Shown: in pieces, positions 8,295 through 18,195 of the stretch
Layout: every line of letters starts with the position of its first letter
Numbering within the stretch: position 1 is the stretch's first letter
Origin: an uncultured Lentisphaeria bacterium
GTDB taxonomy: Bacteria; Verrucomicrobiota; Lentisphaeria; Victivallales; Victivallaceae
Assembly: GCA_903863035.1 (NCBI GenBank)
Contig: CAIPAT010000028.1
Location: forward strand, 1 to 41,988
Direction: 5' to 3'
DNA length: 41,988 nt
Position numbers and translations under genes: made by a program
Notes under the pieces: generated by a model
Told to the model about the DNA's origin: nothing
Databases searched by the model: none
Seen by the model: only the letters and a program-made list of their open reading frames with translations

Positions 8295-8981
8295 ATGAAT
8301 GATTCCAATAATTTATTAGAGTTGTCGGCAGTTGCCCGTTCCTATCCTGAACCGGCAGGCCGGATACCGGTGTTGACCAGCATTGATCTGGCCGTCAATC
8401 CTGGCGAATGGGTTGCCGTAACCGGTCCTTCCGGTTCCGGCAAAACTACGCTGCTGAATCTGATCGCGCTGCTTGACACGCCGGACAGCGGCAGTATCAA
8501 ACTCGACGGACGCGAAATTGCCCGGCTGCCGGAAAATCAGGCAGCGGAATTACGTTCACTTCAGCTTGGAATGATTTTTCAACTCCATCATCTGCTGCCG
8601 CAGTGTTCAGCTCTGGAAAACGTGCTGCTGCCGACCGTCCCGGCAAAAATCGACAGCGAAACCGCGATGGAACGGGCCAGATCGTTATTATGCCGGATCG
8701 GGCTGGAATCGCGGATGAACCACTTTCCCGGCCAGTTGTCCGGCGGCGAATGTCAGCGGGTGGCAGTAGCGCGGGCGCTGATCAATTCACCCCGACTGCT
8801 GCTGGCGGACGAACCCACCGGGGCACTGGACCTTCACGCCACCGACGCCTTGCTCGAACTGCTGGCTGGATTCCATCGTGACGGCATGACCATCCTGATG
8901 GTCACCCACTCTGAACGCGCCGCGGCCGCCGCACAGCGGCGGTATGTGCTCAGCGACGGCAAACTCGCTCAAACTTTATAA
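8295..8981 (+). CDS. ABC transporter ATP-binding protein, LolD/MacB-type
   Basis: Cytoplasmic ATPase (228 aa) of the LolD/MacB/FtsE-like family that drives extrusion or mechanotransmission through FtsX-fold permeases. Walker A is GPSGSGKT (44-51), the signature is LSGGECQRVAVARAL (148-162), Walker B is LLLADEPTGALD (168-179) and the switch histidine is in VTHSERAA. The length is typical. It precedes the FtsX-domain permease by 10 nt, so the two form a transporter pair. The exported substrate is not evident; lipoprotein release, peptide or drug export are all possible. Confidence 0.88.
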   Translation: MNDSNNLLELSAVARSYPEPAGRIPVLTSIDLAVNPGEWVAVTGPSGSGKTTLLNLIALLDTPDSGSIKLDGREIARLPENQAAELRSLQLGMIFQLHHLLPQCSALENVLLPTVPAKIDSETAMERARSLLCRIGLESRMNHFPGQLSGGECQRVAVARALINSPRLLLADEPTGALDLHATDALLELLAGFHRDGMTILMVTHSERAAAAAQRRYVLSDGKLAQTL

Positions 8982-8991
8982 GGAATCGCGG

Positions 8992-11900
8992 ATGAGAATG
9001 AACTGTCTGAAACTGGCATTGCGTAATCTGCGCTATTATCTGCCCCACAATCTGACGACCGCTGCAGGGATTATGGTGGCGACAGCGGTTATCGGCGGCG
9101 CATTGATTATCGGCGATTCGGTTCGGGCCAGCCTGTTGAAGCTGGTCAGCGACCGTCTTGGGAAAGTCGAATATGCGGTCATTCAGCAGGAAAATTACTT
9201 TCGCTCCGCCCTTGCCGGAGAGCTTGCCGAAAAAACAAAAACCGATTGTGCGGCAGTGCTGCAAGTCGAAGCTTTTCTGGCGTCGGAACATGGTGCGGTC
9301 AAAGCTAACCTGTATGGCGTCAGCCGTGATTTTTTCCGGTTGTCGCCTGCCGGGGAGGAATATCCCCTGCCGCCGGATACTGTCCGGCTCAACCGTGCCG
9401 CAATGCAGGCCGCCGGAATTAAAACCGGCGAAACGGCGCTGCTGAGGATATTAAAACCGGACCGGATGCCGGCGGATATTCCAATGACTTCTCTCGACCG
9501 GGCAACTACTGCCCTGCGGGTGCAATGCGGCGAAATTATTTCGAATTCACACTTCGGTGATTTCAGTATGGCCAACTCCCAGGTGCTGCCGGTTAATATT
9601 TTTGTAGACCGCGAATGGCTGGCGGAAAAACTCGGCATTCCCGGCAAAGCCAACTGGCTGCTGGCCACGCATGGATCCAATCTTGCCGAGCTGACCGGCG
9701 CACTGAACAAAAGTATTACGGCAGATGACCTCGGCTGGAAATTCAGCAAGCTCACAGATAAGGAAGTCGAACTGAAATGCGACCGGGTATTCATTCCGCA
9801 GCAAGTCGTAAACGCGATTGATAAGCTGCCCCCTGAACACCGGCTTATTCTGACCGGATTTGTCAATAAAATCGAATCCGGAAAATTTTCCACCCCATAC
9901 TCTTTCGTCTGCGGCATGCAGGACAAAAGCTATCCGGAAGGTGCCGAAGATTGTCCCAACATCTGGGTCAGCGGCTGGCTGGCCGGAGACCTTTCGCTGC
10001 GGGTCGGCGACAAAGTAAGAATGGCCTATTACATCATCAGTCCGCTGCGGGTACTGGTCGAAAAAAACACGGAATTTAAAGTTGCCGGGATTTATACGCT
10101 GAAAGACAATCAGGCGAACCGCGAACTGATGCCGGACTATCCCGGAATGACCGACAGTGAGAGCTGCCGCGACTGGAGTACCGGACTGCCGATAGATACC
10201 AGTCTAATCCGGCAGCGGGATGAGGCCTACTGGGATCTGTATCGCGGCACTCCAAAAGCGTTTATCTCCTATAAAACCGCTGCCAGAATATGGGGAAACC
10301 GTTTCGGCGAAGCCACCGCCTGCCGTTTTTCCGGCAAAAATACGCCGCAGGAAATATCGGATAAACTGCTGACGCAGTTATCCGCACAGGATTTAAATCT
10401 GCAATGGACTCCGGTTTTGCAGGATGGGCTGCACGGCAGCCGCAACGCCGTTGACTTCGGACAACTGTTTCTGGGATTGAGCTTCTTTGTTGTCGCAGCG
10501 GCGCTGCTGCTGACCGGTGTTCTCGCCGGCTTCAATCTTGAACAGCGAGGCAGGGACATCCTGACGCTGACCGCGCTGGGCTGGGAACGCCGCCGGATTA
10601 TAAGAATGTTGTTCATCGAACATAGCGCGGTGGTAGTTGCCGGAGCTGTCTGCGGTATTCCTATGGCGGTGCTTTACGCCAAAGGCCTGCTGTGGGGAAT
10701 TGCCTCCGTATGGAGCGGCGCGACCGGGCAGACCAGACTGTTTTTTAAACTCAATTCCGCGACCTTGCTCCTGACTTTCGCCGTCAGTTGTGCAATCTCC
10801 CTGCTTGTGCTCCTGATTGTACAGTCCAAATTCTTTAAAAAACGTCCGCTTGAAACTGCCAGTCAACAATTCTCCGATCTTAAATGTAATCGGCAATGGC
10901 ACAAAGATATATGGTTGCGCACTGCCGGCGCGTTGCTCTTTCCGGCCGCAGTTATCATATTGTTGAATCCCGGACAGGGACAGGCCCGCGCCGCAATCTT
11001 TTTCGGTTGCGGCTCGCTGCTGCTGACCGGAAGTTTGCTGTTATGCAAGTTTTTTGTACGCCGTCTTCCGGCTTTATTTAAAAACCGCCGGCCAGGACTG
11101 ATCCTGTGCGGACTGCGCAACTGTTCGCGCCGGCCAGGACGTTCACTGGCGGCAATCGCGTTATTAAGTTGCGGTATTTTCCTGATTACTGCCGTCTCAG
11201 TCAACCGGCAGGGAGTCTTGCAGGACCCGGCGCGCCGCGCTGGCGGAACCGGCGGCTTTACGCTGTACATTGAAACCGCACTGCCGGTACTGGCGGATAT
11301 TAACACCGCGGCAGGGCGTTTGCATTATCATCTGGATCTGCCTGAAAACACCCGATTCGTGCAGTTATGCGCGGCTCCCGGCAGTGAGGCAAGCTGCCTG
11401 AACCTCAACCGGGTCAGCCGTCCGCGCATTCTGGGCGTTGTTCCGGAAGAGCTGGCTTCCAGATTTTCCTTCGCTGGAGTTATCGGTAAACCCTCCTCGC
11501 CATGGGAACTCCTGAATTGCGATTCCGGCAGCAACGAGATAATTCCGGCAATTGCCGATATGGCGGTAATCAATTGGAGCCTGGGCAGGAAACTTGGAGA
11601 TACCATTGAGTACGTAGGCGAAAACGGCAAACGCTGGAAACTGCTGCTGGTCGGCGGATTGGAAAATTCGCTTTTTCAGGGCAGCGTCCTAATCTCCAGA
11701 CAAAACTTTTTGCGGATGTTTCCGGATATTTCCGGCTCGAAAGTAATTCTGGCCGATGCTGCTCCGGCAGACTTGAAACCGCTTGTTTCCAGTCTGGCGA
11801 AAGGCCTGACGGTCGCAGGGCCGCAGATTGAACGTTCTGCGCTGCGGATGGCCCGTTACAATGTTGTGCAGAACACTTATCTGATGATTTTTCTGGCGCT

Positions 11901-12255
11901 CGGCGGACTTGGCCTGATTATCGGCTCTGCCGGCCTGGGCGTGCTGCTGCTGCGCAATATGCTGGAGAGGCTGCCGGAATTCGCCTGGATGCGGGCGGCC
12001 GGCTTCTCCCGCCGCGACCTCATTACGATGCTGCTGGCTGAACATCTCTTCATCTTTATTTGCGGTTTATGCTGCGGTATAATCGGCGCTGCCGCGGCTA
12101 TATTGCCAGCCCTGAGTTCCCCCGCTGGTTCTCCGCCCTGGTCAGAACTGGCGATTTTCTTCGCCTGTCTGCTCCTGACAGCCGGAACTGTAACCTTCCT
12201 GACCGCCTGTTACGCCTCCCGTCTGAACATCGTCGCCTCTCTGAGAAATGAGTAA
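8992..12255 (+). CDS. ABC transporter permease with two FtsX domains
   Basis: Large integral permease (1087 aa) partnered with the upstream ATPase. The start at 8992 follows AAGGAATCGCGG; an in-frame ATG at 8944 lies inside the ATPase gene. A first transmembrane helix (about 17-40) is followed by a large extracytoplasmic domain. The first FtsX core is near residues 500-620 (FGQLFLGLSFFVVAAALLLT; ALGWERRRIIRMLFIEHS), with further hydrophobic helices around 640-720. A second periplasmic domain and a second FtsX core (about 975-1085, AAGFSRRDLITMLLAEH) complete it. The two halves echo each other, as in single-chain DUF214-type permeases. A fusion partner or accessory periplasmic adaptor is not seen nearby. 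Confidence 0.85.
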   Translation: MRMNCLKLALRNLRYYLPHNLTTAAGIMVATAVIGGALIIGDSVRASLLKLVSDRLGKVEYAVIQQENYFRSALAGELAEKTKTDCAAVLQVEAFLASEHGAVKANLYGVSRDFFRLSPAGEEYPLPPDTVRLNRAAMQAAGIKTGETALLRILKPDRMPADIPMTSLDRATTALRVQCGEIISNSHFGDFSMANSQVLPVNIFVDREWLAEKLGIPGKANWLLATHGSNLAELTGALNKSITADDLGWKFSKLTDKEVELKCDRVFIPQQVVNAIDKLPPEHRLILTGFVNKIESGKFSTPYSFVCGMQDKSYPEGAEDCPNIWVSGWLAGDLSLRVGDKVRMAYYIISPLRVLVEKNTEFKVAGIYTLKDNQANRELMPDYPGMTDSESCRDWSTGLPIDTSLIRQRDEAYWDLYRGTPKAFISYKTAARIWGNRFGEATACRFSGKNTPQEISDKLLTQLSAQDLNLQWTPVLQDGLHGSRNAVDFGQLFLGLSFFVVAAALLLTGVLAGFNLEQRGRDILTLTALGWERRRIIRMLFIEHSAVVVAGAVCGIPMAVLYAKGLLWGIASVWSGATGQTRLFFKLNSATLLLTFAVSCAISLLVLLIVQSKFFKKRPLETASQQFSDLKCNRQWHKDIWLRTAGALLFPAAVIILLNPGQGQARAAIFFGCGSLLLTGSLLLCKFFVRRLPALFKNRRPGLILCGLRNCSRRPGRSLAAIALLSCGIFLITAVSVNRQGVLQDPARRAGGTGGFTLYIETALPVLADINTAAGRLHYHLDLPENTRFVQLCAAPGSEASCLNLNRVSRPRILGVVPEELASRFSFAGVIGKPSSPWELLNCDSGSNEIIPAIADMAVINWSLGRKLGDTIEYVGENGKRWKLLLVGGLENSLFQGSVLISRQNFLRMFPDISGSKVILADAAPADLKPLVSSLAKGLTVAGPQIERSALRMARYNVVQNTYLMIFLALGGLGLIIGSAGLGVLLLRNMLERLPEFAWMRAAGFSRRDLITMLLAEHLFIFICGLCCGIIGAAAAILPALSSPAGSPPWSELAIFFACLLLTAGTVTFLTACYASRLNIVASLRNE

Positions 12256-12463
12256 AAACACGGACACATTTTAGACGCCTGTGCTTCAATGAATTTTCCA
12301 ACTCAAAAAAATCAATAAATCAAACCGCCAAACGACAGTTTAACGTATAGCTGTTGATTCACGGCTTTTATGCGGTAAATTAGGAACTGTTTATATTTTA
12401 ACTTTCTAGAATAAACGCATTGTACTGTTCAACTGCGGTTATCGTTAATAATAAGGATTGATA

Positions 12464-14302
12464 ATGAGTGAAATACAATGCGTTGTCGGAGCGCTGGCGG
12501 TTTACCGGCAGAAACCGGCCAAGGTCATTTCCATCAGTGACGGAAAAATAGAAATCGGTCTGCCGGAAGGTGAACGGAAAAGCGTCCGGCTGAAAGATAT
12601 TATCATGCTGCACCGCGGACCGGTATCCCAGTTGCCGGGGTCGGCGCTGCCGCCACCGGACTTAATGGAAATCGTCGTGATGCTGGAAGATGAAACGGTT
12701 GATCTCGCGGATTTTGCCGCGCTGGTATACGGCAAATCCGATCCGGTCGCCAGAGCATGGTCTGCATGGATGCTGCTTGAAGAAGGTATTTATTTCACCG
12801 GCAATATTGCCGACGGAATCAGAGCCCGTCCGGTTGCCGAAATAACCGCCGCACTGGAGACGGCTGCAGCCAAAGATAACAGCCGCCGCGAACGCGAGGA
12901 TCTGATTGAACGCATTCGCGCAGGGAAGTTGCTGGCGGAAGACCGCCATCATTTGCGCGATGTGGAAAATCTGGCATTGGGTAAGACCGCCGCCAGCGGA
13001 ATCATGCGTCAACTGAACATGGAACAGATTCCGGAGAAAGCGCATCGTCTGCTGCTGAATCTGGGTGTCTGGGACTGCTGGAAAAATCCGTTCCCGGCCC
13101 GCGCCGGAATTGAACTGGCTGACCCTGAGCTGCCGGTGCCGGAAATGATCGAAGAAGAACGTCATGACTTGACCGGGATGATCGCGTTGGCGATTGACGA
13201 TGAGGGCAATCAGGATCCGGATGACGCCATCGGCTATGCTGACGGCCTGCTGTGGGTGCATGTCGCCGATGTGGCGGCAATCGTTGCGCCTGGCGATGAC
13301 ATAGATATGGAAGCCGAAACTCGCGGCACCAATTTATATTTGCCGGAAAGGACGGTGCATATGCTGCCGCCGCCGGTAACGCATCGGCTGGGCTTGGGCT
13401 TGCGGGAAAACTCGCCGGCGCTGTCGTTCGCCATCCGTTTTGACGAGAACGGCGCACCGGCGCTGGAGCAGGTGGTGCCGTCAACAATTCACGCCACCCG
13501 CTGGTCTTATGAAGAAGCGGAGATGCATCTTGACGAAGAACCGCTTAAGTCTATTCGGCCGTTGCTGGAACAGTTCCAGAAATTCCGTGAGGCCGGAGGC
13601 GCTTTGCGCATTGAACTGCCGGAGGTGAAAATCAAAGTTGCTCACGGCGAGGTTTTGATTAAACCGCTGCCACCGCTGCAAAGCCGCGAAATCGTGGCGG
13701 AAGCCATGATGGCCACCGGTGCGGCCGTTGGCAAATTTGCCGTAGAAAAAGATATTCCATTCCCTTTCGCGGTTCAGCCGGAGCCGGATATTTCCGGCAA
13801 ACCTGCCACCCTGGCCGGGATGTTCGCCGCCCGGCGCGGCTGTACCGTCACCTCCGTCCAGACCGTGCCGGGACGGCACTCCGGCCTCGGCCTCGATCCT
13901 TACGTCCGCATCACCAGTCCGCTGCGCCGTTACGGCGATCTGCTGGCGCATCAGCAGTTGCGTTCGTATCTGGCCGGCAAGCCGCTGCTGCCGACCGTGG
14001 AAATCGACGGCAAAATCGCCAAGTCGGAAAATGCCGCCGCGGAACTGCGCCGTCTGGAACGTATTGTGAATGAATTCTGGAAACTGGTTTATCTGGAGCT
14101 AAATCCTGACTGGAAAGGCCGCGCCGTAACCGTCGAACGCATGGACAACCGCGTGACCATGCTGCTGCCTGATTTGGCGTATGAATATAAATTGCGTACC
14201 GCCAATATGGAGTTGAACAGCGAATGGACCGCTGCCGTCAACGCCGTAGACCTCCCCGGCATGATGGCGCGTTTTACACTGCTGCCAGTCGCGGAATTAT
14301 GA
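12464..14302 (+). CDS. Exoribonuclease, RNase II/RNase R family
   Basis: A 3'-5' hydrolytic exoribonuclease (612 aa). ATG at 12464 is preceded by AAGGA at the right distance; a TTG two codons upstream overlaps that site and is less likely. The RNB catalytic domain begins near residue 235. The metal-binding aspartates are Asp245, Asp251, Asp253 and Asp254 (AIDDEGNQDPDDAIGY), with the same spacing as E. coli RNase II. The RNA-clamp arginines are in RITSPLRRYGDLLAHQQL near residue 490. The N-terminal 230 residues do not obviously show the usual cold-shock domains, and the C-terminal S1 domain is short or divergent. It is flanked by intergenic gaps, so it is probably monocistronic. Confidence 0.87.
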   Translation: MSEIQCVVGALAVYRQKPAKVISISDGKIEIGLPEGERKSVRLKDIIMLHRGPVSQLPGSALPPPDLMEIVVMLEDETVDLADFAALVYGKSDPVARAWSAWMLLEEGIYFTGNIADGIRARPVAEITAALETAAAKDNSRREREDLIERIRAGKLLAEDRHHLRDVENLALGKTAASGIMRQLNMEQIPEKAHRLLLNLGVWDCWKNPFPARAGIELADPELPVPEMIEEERHDLTGMIALAIDDEGNQDPDDAIGYADGLLWVHVADVAAIVAPGDDIDMEAETRGTNLYLPERTVHMLPPPVTHRLGLGLRENSPALSFAIRFDENGAPALEQVVPSTIHATRWSYEEAEMHLDEEPLKSIRPLLEQFQKFREAGGALRIELPEVKIKVAHGEVLIKPLPPLQSREIVAEAMMATGAAVGKFAVEKDIPFPFAVQPEPDISGKPATLAGMFAARRGCTVTSVQTVPGRHSGLGLDPYVRITSPLRRYGDLLAHQQLRSYLAGKPLLPTVEIDGKIAKSENAAAELRRLERIVNEFWKLVYLELNPDWKGRAVTVERMDNRVTMLLPDLAYEYKLRTANMELNSEWTAAVNAVDLPGMMARFTLLPVAEL

Positions 14303-14305
14303 ATT

Positions 14306-14319
14306 TAGGCAGGCGTGCC
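14306..14319 (+). other. Hairpin after exoribonuclease gene
   Basis: AGGCA (14306-14310) and TGCCT (14315-14319) form a short stem with a GGCG loop, extended by weaker A-T pairs outside. It lies three bases after the stop codon. No U-run follows, so it may act as a 3'-end protector and not a strict terminator. Confidence 0.4.
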
Positions 14320-14574
14320 TGAACCAAATTTCTAAAGTTATTGGGCGGGAAAAGCAGGAAACGTTGAAAGTTGGGGAATCGGGAAATGCAAACGAGATAT
14401 CCAATGTCCCAAATGTGAATGCTGCATTGACGTATTATACATATTCCGGCTTGTTGTTAAGTATTCAAAACAAATATCTTCTGTATTTTGTGTCAATTCC
14501 GTTAAAAGAAGATTTGAAAAATACTGAAAAATGCTGTAATTTACCTGATGTCTTTTTTATTTTATATATTTTTA

Positions 14575-14580
14575 TATAAT
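14575..14580 (+). promoter_or_regulatory. Putative -10 of the first Ehr locus
   Basis: A consensus TATAAT lies in very AT-rich DNA 14 bases before the ATG at 14595. No good -35 is visible (CTTTTT at the expected spacing). If used, transcription would start within about eight bases of the ATG, giving a nearly leaderless mRNA; no Shine-Dalgarno sequence precedes this start. The rest of 14320-14574 shows no gene. Confidence 0.35.
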
Positions 14581-14594
14581 CGGTGCTAGACAAA

Positions 14595-15269
14595 ATGGAC
14601 TTAAAAATCAAAGATGTTGCTGAGCTGCTGCAGGTAGATGAGAAGACAATTACCAAGTGGATAGACGAAGGCAAGATCCCATGCTATAAGATCAATTACC
14701 AGTATCGTTTCAACCGTGAAGAACTTAACGAGTGGATACTTACTAATAAAGTGGATGCGTCGCCGGCGGTAATGGCATCCCAGTCACCGGACTCGCCGGT
14801 TGATATAATCGAATGTCTGAATCGCGGCGGTATCTATTACAAGGTTCCCGGCGATACAGTTGAACTGGTAATCAGGAATTCGATGAATTCCGTCCCGCTG
14901 CCGCCGAGAATGGACCGTGACTTGATCATATTCCACCTGCTGAAACGCGAAGCCATGATGCCGACTGCGGTCGGTGAAGGGATTGCCATTCCGCATCCGC
15001 GGGTGCCGATTCTTTCAGATATCAACAATGAAAGTATTTCCATTTGTTTTCTGGAGCAGCCGGTAGATTTTAAAGCGCTGGACAAAATTTCTGTCAGCGT
15101 GATGTTCATTGTGTTGAGCGCAAATCAATGCCGCCACCTGGAGATGCTGTTTAAAATATCGAATCTTTGCCGGCAGCCGGAGTTTCTGGCGATGCTGAAA
15201 CAGCAGGCTCCACAAGAAAAAATCTTTGAATACATTGTTGAGATTCAAAAGAAAAATTGGGGCCGCTGA
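14595..15269 (+). CDS. HTH-EIIA regulator of Ehr locus 1 (excisionase-type HTH plus PTS EIIA)
   Basis: A 224-aa, two-domain protein. Residues 1-52 are an excisionase/MerR-like (HTH_17) DNA-binding domain (IKDVAELLQVDEKTITKWID, then the wing IPCYKINYQYRFNREELNEW). A linker spans about 53-70. Residues about 72-220 are a PTS EIIA domain of the fructose/nitrogen (EIIA type 2) class, with phospho-acceptor His134 in GEGIAIPHPRVP. I chose ATG 14595 because the paralogue at 26864 begins at the equivalent residue (MDFTIKDV); a GTG at 14583 is also in frame. It heads the first Ehr-like gene set, 15 nt before the HyfB-like gene. It may sense PTS phosphorylation and regulate the operon; no EI, HPr or sugar permease is nearby. 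Confidence 0.88.
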   Translation: MDLKIKDVAELLQVDEKTITKWIDEGKIPCYKINYQYRFNREELNEWILTNKVDASPAVMASQSPDSPVDIIECLNRGGIYYKVPGDTVELVIRNSMNSVPLPPRMDRDLIIFHLLKREAMMPTAVGEGIAIPHPRVPILSDINNESISICFLEQPVDFKALDKISVSVMFIVLSANQCRHLEMLFKISNLCRQPEFLAMLKQQAPQEKIFEYIVEIQKKNWGR

Positions 15270-15284
15270 TCCGGATTTTTTATC

Positions 15285-17273
15285 ATGAACTTTTTTTTCA
15301 TTGGAATCGCGATATACCTGCTGACAGCAGTTTTGTCCATGATGGTGAAAGAAAGCAGAAAAGGTCTGGTGACCGCCTGCGGAACGCTGCCGGGCGGTAT
15401 CGCAGTTTTAATCCCCTGTGTTAAAAGTTTGCTGACCGGCAAAGCTTATCCGCTTTCATTTACGGCCAATTATCCAATTGGTCAGGTTCATCTGCTGCTT
15501 GATCCGTTTGCCGCGTTTTTTGTCATGGTGATTGCCATCGGGTCAATTTTCTGTGCCATGTACGGCAGCGGTTACATGAAGCAATACCATGGTAAGGGCA
15601 AAGCCGTTTCCGCCCACTTCTTTTTTTTGATATGCCTGTTTGTGGCGATGCTGCTGCTGCCGGTAATCAGAAATGCGATTGTCTTTCTGATTGTCTGGGA
15701 AATCATGTCGCTGTCCTCCTTTTTTCTCGTCATTTTTGAGAGTGAAAAAAAGGAAGTGTTTGATGCGGGTATTTTCTATCTGATCATGATGCACGTCAGC
15801 GTAATTTTACTGATGGCTGGTTTTCTGGTGCTTATCCGCATTGCCGGCAGTGCGGATTTTGCGGATTTTCATAACGTATTCCAAGCCGGAGCTTATCGTT
15901 TTACCTCTGATCTGGCCTTTGTTCTGCTTGCTGCCGGATTCGGCATCAAAGCCGGTTTTCTGCCGCTGCACAGCTGGCTGCCGGAAGCGCATCCGGCGGC
16001 GCCGAGCCATGTTTCCGGGCTGATGTCAGGAGTAATGATTAAACTGGGAATCTTCGGTATCCTGCTGATGATTATGGTGCTTGGCGTGCCGTCACTCTGG
16101 GTCTGTTATACCTTTACGGCAATGGCGGTGCTGTCCGCGCTGGCCGGGATCTTCTATGCGTCAGCACAGGACGATGTTAAACGTGCGCTGGCCTACAGCA
16201 GCGTGGAGAATATCGGTATTATCGGTATCGGCATCGGAGTGGCGATGCTGGGAATGGCTTATAAAAGCCCGGTAACGGCAATGATCGGACTGTCCGGCGC
16301 GCTGATCCATCTGCTCAACCATTCCATTTTCAAGGGACTGCTGTTTTACGGGGCAGGGGCTGTTTATATGCAAACACATACCCGCAACCTGAACAGTCTT
16401 GGCGGACTGTTCAAGCAGATGCCTAAAACCGGAGCGGCATTCCTGATCGGCAGTCTGGCGATATGCGGCCTGCCGCCTTTTAACGGTTTTATCGGCAAGT
16501 TCATCATATACTATTCGATGTTGAGCTGTAAAGGCATCAATGGCGAGTCATTGCTGATTGCGGCAATCGCAAGCTTCGCGCTGCTGGCGTTTGTCGGTGC
16601 AGTTTCAGTGATTTGTTTTACCCGGTTGTTCAGTACTGTTTTCATGGGGACTTCCCGCGACAGACACATCGAAAGCGCTGTTGAAGTGCCGTTTGCAATG
16701 ACGTTCCCGATGACGCTGATGGCGGCGCTGTGTATCGCCGGAGGTATTCTGCCGCTCGTGCTGCTGCGGATTGTGGAGTTTCCAGCGGCGATCATAACCG
16801 GCGGTAAAAACGTTCCCGGCATTACTGCCGAGTTCCACGATCCGCTTTACGTCATTTCAATGATATCCGCCGGGTTGATCTTGCTGACAATACTGCTGTT
16901 TGCGCTGCGTCTTAAACTGCTCCGGCATCGGCCGGCGTCGGTTTCCGGCACCTGGGGATGCGGTTACGATAATCCGAGCAGCCGCATTCAATACACCGCG
17001 TCGTCTTTTTCCATGCCGTTTCTTGATGTAATTAAACCGGTAATGCAGCGGGAAGATACCGCGGTCGGGGTTAAAGGGCTTTTTCCGCTGAAGGCGGTTT
17101 TTAATTTTAGCGTTAAAGATATTTTTGAGACAGTAATCATTCGTCCGCTTGGGCAGGGAACCGTGTTTCTGCTGACTAAGTTGTCCTGGATACAGGACGG
17201 TCACATGCAGCATTACCTGTTTTACGGGATTGCATTTCTGATTCTGTCATTAATATGGATAATATTCTGGTAA
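15285..17273 (+). CDS. Ehr complex antiporter-like subunit, HyfB/NuoL-like (copy 1)
   Basis: Polytopic membrane protein (662 aa, close to HyfB at about 670) of the Mrp-antiporter/NuoL family. It is expected to form an ion-translocating module. The key in-membrane charges are kept: Glu139 in VWEIMSLSS, Lys222 in GIKAGFLPLHSWLPEAH, Lys253 in VMIKLGIFG and Lys350 in NHSIFKGLLF. The C-terminal region carries the HyfB signature WGCGYDNPSSRIQYTASSFS, unlike NuoL. It starts the six-subunit cassette; the next gene follows after 4 nt. The upstream ribosome site is weak. Confidence 0.9.
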   Translation: MNFFFIGIAIYLLTAVLSMMVKESRKGLVTACGTLPGGIAVLIPCVKSLLTGKAYPLSFTANYPIGQVHLLLDPFAAFFVMVIAIGSIFCAMYGSGYMKQYHGKGKAVSAHFFFLICLFVAMLLLPVIRNAIVFLIVWEIMSLSSFFLVIFESEKKEVFDAGIFYLIMMHVSVILLMAGFLVLIRIAGSADFADFHNVFQAGAYRFTSDLAFVLLAAGFGIKAGFLPLHSWLPEAHPAAPSHVSGLMSGVMIKLGIFGILLMIMVLGVPSLWVCYTFTAMAVLSALAGIFYASAQDDVKRALAYSSVENIGIIGIGIGVAMLGMAYKSPVTAMIGLSGALIHLLNHSIFKGLLFYGAGAVYMQTHTRNLNSLGGLFKQMPKTGAAFLIGSLAICGLPPFNGFIGKFIIYYSMLSCKGINGESLLIAAIASFALLAFVGAVSVICFTRLFSTVFMGTSRDRHIESAVEVPFAMTFPMTLMAALCIAGGILPLVLLRIVEFPAAIITGGKNVPGITAEFHDPLYVISMISAGLILLTILLFALRLKLLRHRPASVSGTWGCGYDNPSSRIQYTASSFSMPFLDVIKPVMQREDTAVGVKGLFPLKAVFNFSVKDIFETVIIRPLGQGTVFLLTKLSWIQDGHMQHYLFYGIAFLILSLIWIIFW

Positions 17274-17277
17274 CAAT

Positions 17278-18195
17278 ATGAAAATTCTCATCACAGTTTT
17301 AATGATAATATTTTTCCCGTTCCTGATTTCAGGGATGATCCGGCGGGTGAAGTCGGTCTGGGGAGGCCGTAAGGGCCCTTCGCTGATTCAGCCGTTCTTT
17401 GATTTCAGCCGGCTGATGAAAAAGTCGGAAGTTATCAGCCGTACCGTTTCTCCGGTATTTCTGATTGCGCCTTCGGCATCGCTTGCCGCTACTATCTGTG
17501 CGGCAATGCTGGTGCCGATGGCGGGTAAAAGCGCCATCCTGAGCTTTAACGGTGATTTTATCATGTTCTGCTATCTGCTGGCGCTCGGCAAATTTATGCT
17601 GGTGGTCAGCGCGATGGATACCGGCAGCAGTTTTGAAGGCATGGGCAGCAGCCGCGAAGTGACGTTTTCCGCGCTGGCGGAACCGGGATTTTTCATTATC
17701 ATGGGCTCATTTGCCTGGATTTCCGGCTGTAAATCGTTTGAGTCTATTTTTCAGGCCATCTACAATTCCGGACCGGCATCCGGGCTGTTGATTCTGCTCG
17801 CGATCATCGGATTGTTTATAATGCTGCTGACGGAAGGCGGACGGTTGCCGGTGGACGATCCGGAAACCCATCTGGAATTGACGATGATTCATGAGGTTAT
17901 GGTACTGGACAATTCGGGCCCGGACCTTGGATTTATTTTATACGGTGCCGCATTAAAAGTCTTCCTGATCGCATCGCTGATTGCGTCGCTGGCGACTCCG
18001 ACCGGTATCGGTTTTGTACCGGGGCTGATAATATTTACCGCAGTCGTGACGGCGGAAGCAGTTTTTATCGGATTTCTTGAATCTGTTATGGCAAGGATGC
18101 GTATGACTCATATCCCGCAATTTGTGTTCATGATAACGGCGCTTGCCATAATCATCTTTTTTATTGTAATGATGGAACTGGGGAAAGCATTATGA
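17278..18195 (+). CDS. Ehr complex membrane subunit, HyfC/NuoH-like (copy 1)
   Basis: Membrane subunit (305 aa) of the NuoH/HyfC family, which joins the peripheral redox arm to the antiporter-like modules. About eight hydrophobic helices are visible. Conserved cytoplasmic loops are SSFEGMGSSREVTFSALAEP (117-136) and GGRLPVDDPETHLELTMIHE (187-206); both acidic segments line the proposed proton/quinone-site channel in complex I relatives. The gene overlaps the HyfE-like gene by 4 nt (ATGA). Confidence 0.92.
   Translation: MKILITVLMIIFFPFLISGMIRRVKSVWGGRKGPSLIQPFFDFSRLMKKSEVISRTVSPVFLIAPSASLAATICAAMLVPMAGKSAILSFNGDFIMFCYLLALGKFMLVVSAMDTGSSFEGMGSSREVTFSALAEPGFFIIMGSFAWISGCKSFESIFQAIYNSGPASGLLILLAIIGLFIMLLTEGGRLPVDDPETHLELTMIHEVMVLDNSGPDLGFILYGAALKVFLIASLIASLATPTGIGFVPGLIIFTAVVTAEAVFIGFLESVMARMRMTHIPQFVFMITALAIIIFFIVMMELGKAL

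Noticed and set aside
14364..14579. 71-codon open frame upstream of the first HTH-EIIA gene
   Set aside because: It depends on a non-ATG start without a ribosome site, lies in AT-rich promoter DNA and resembles no protein.
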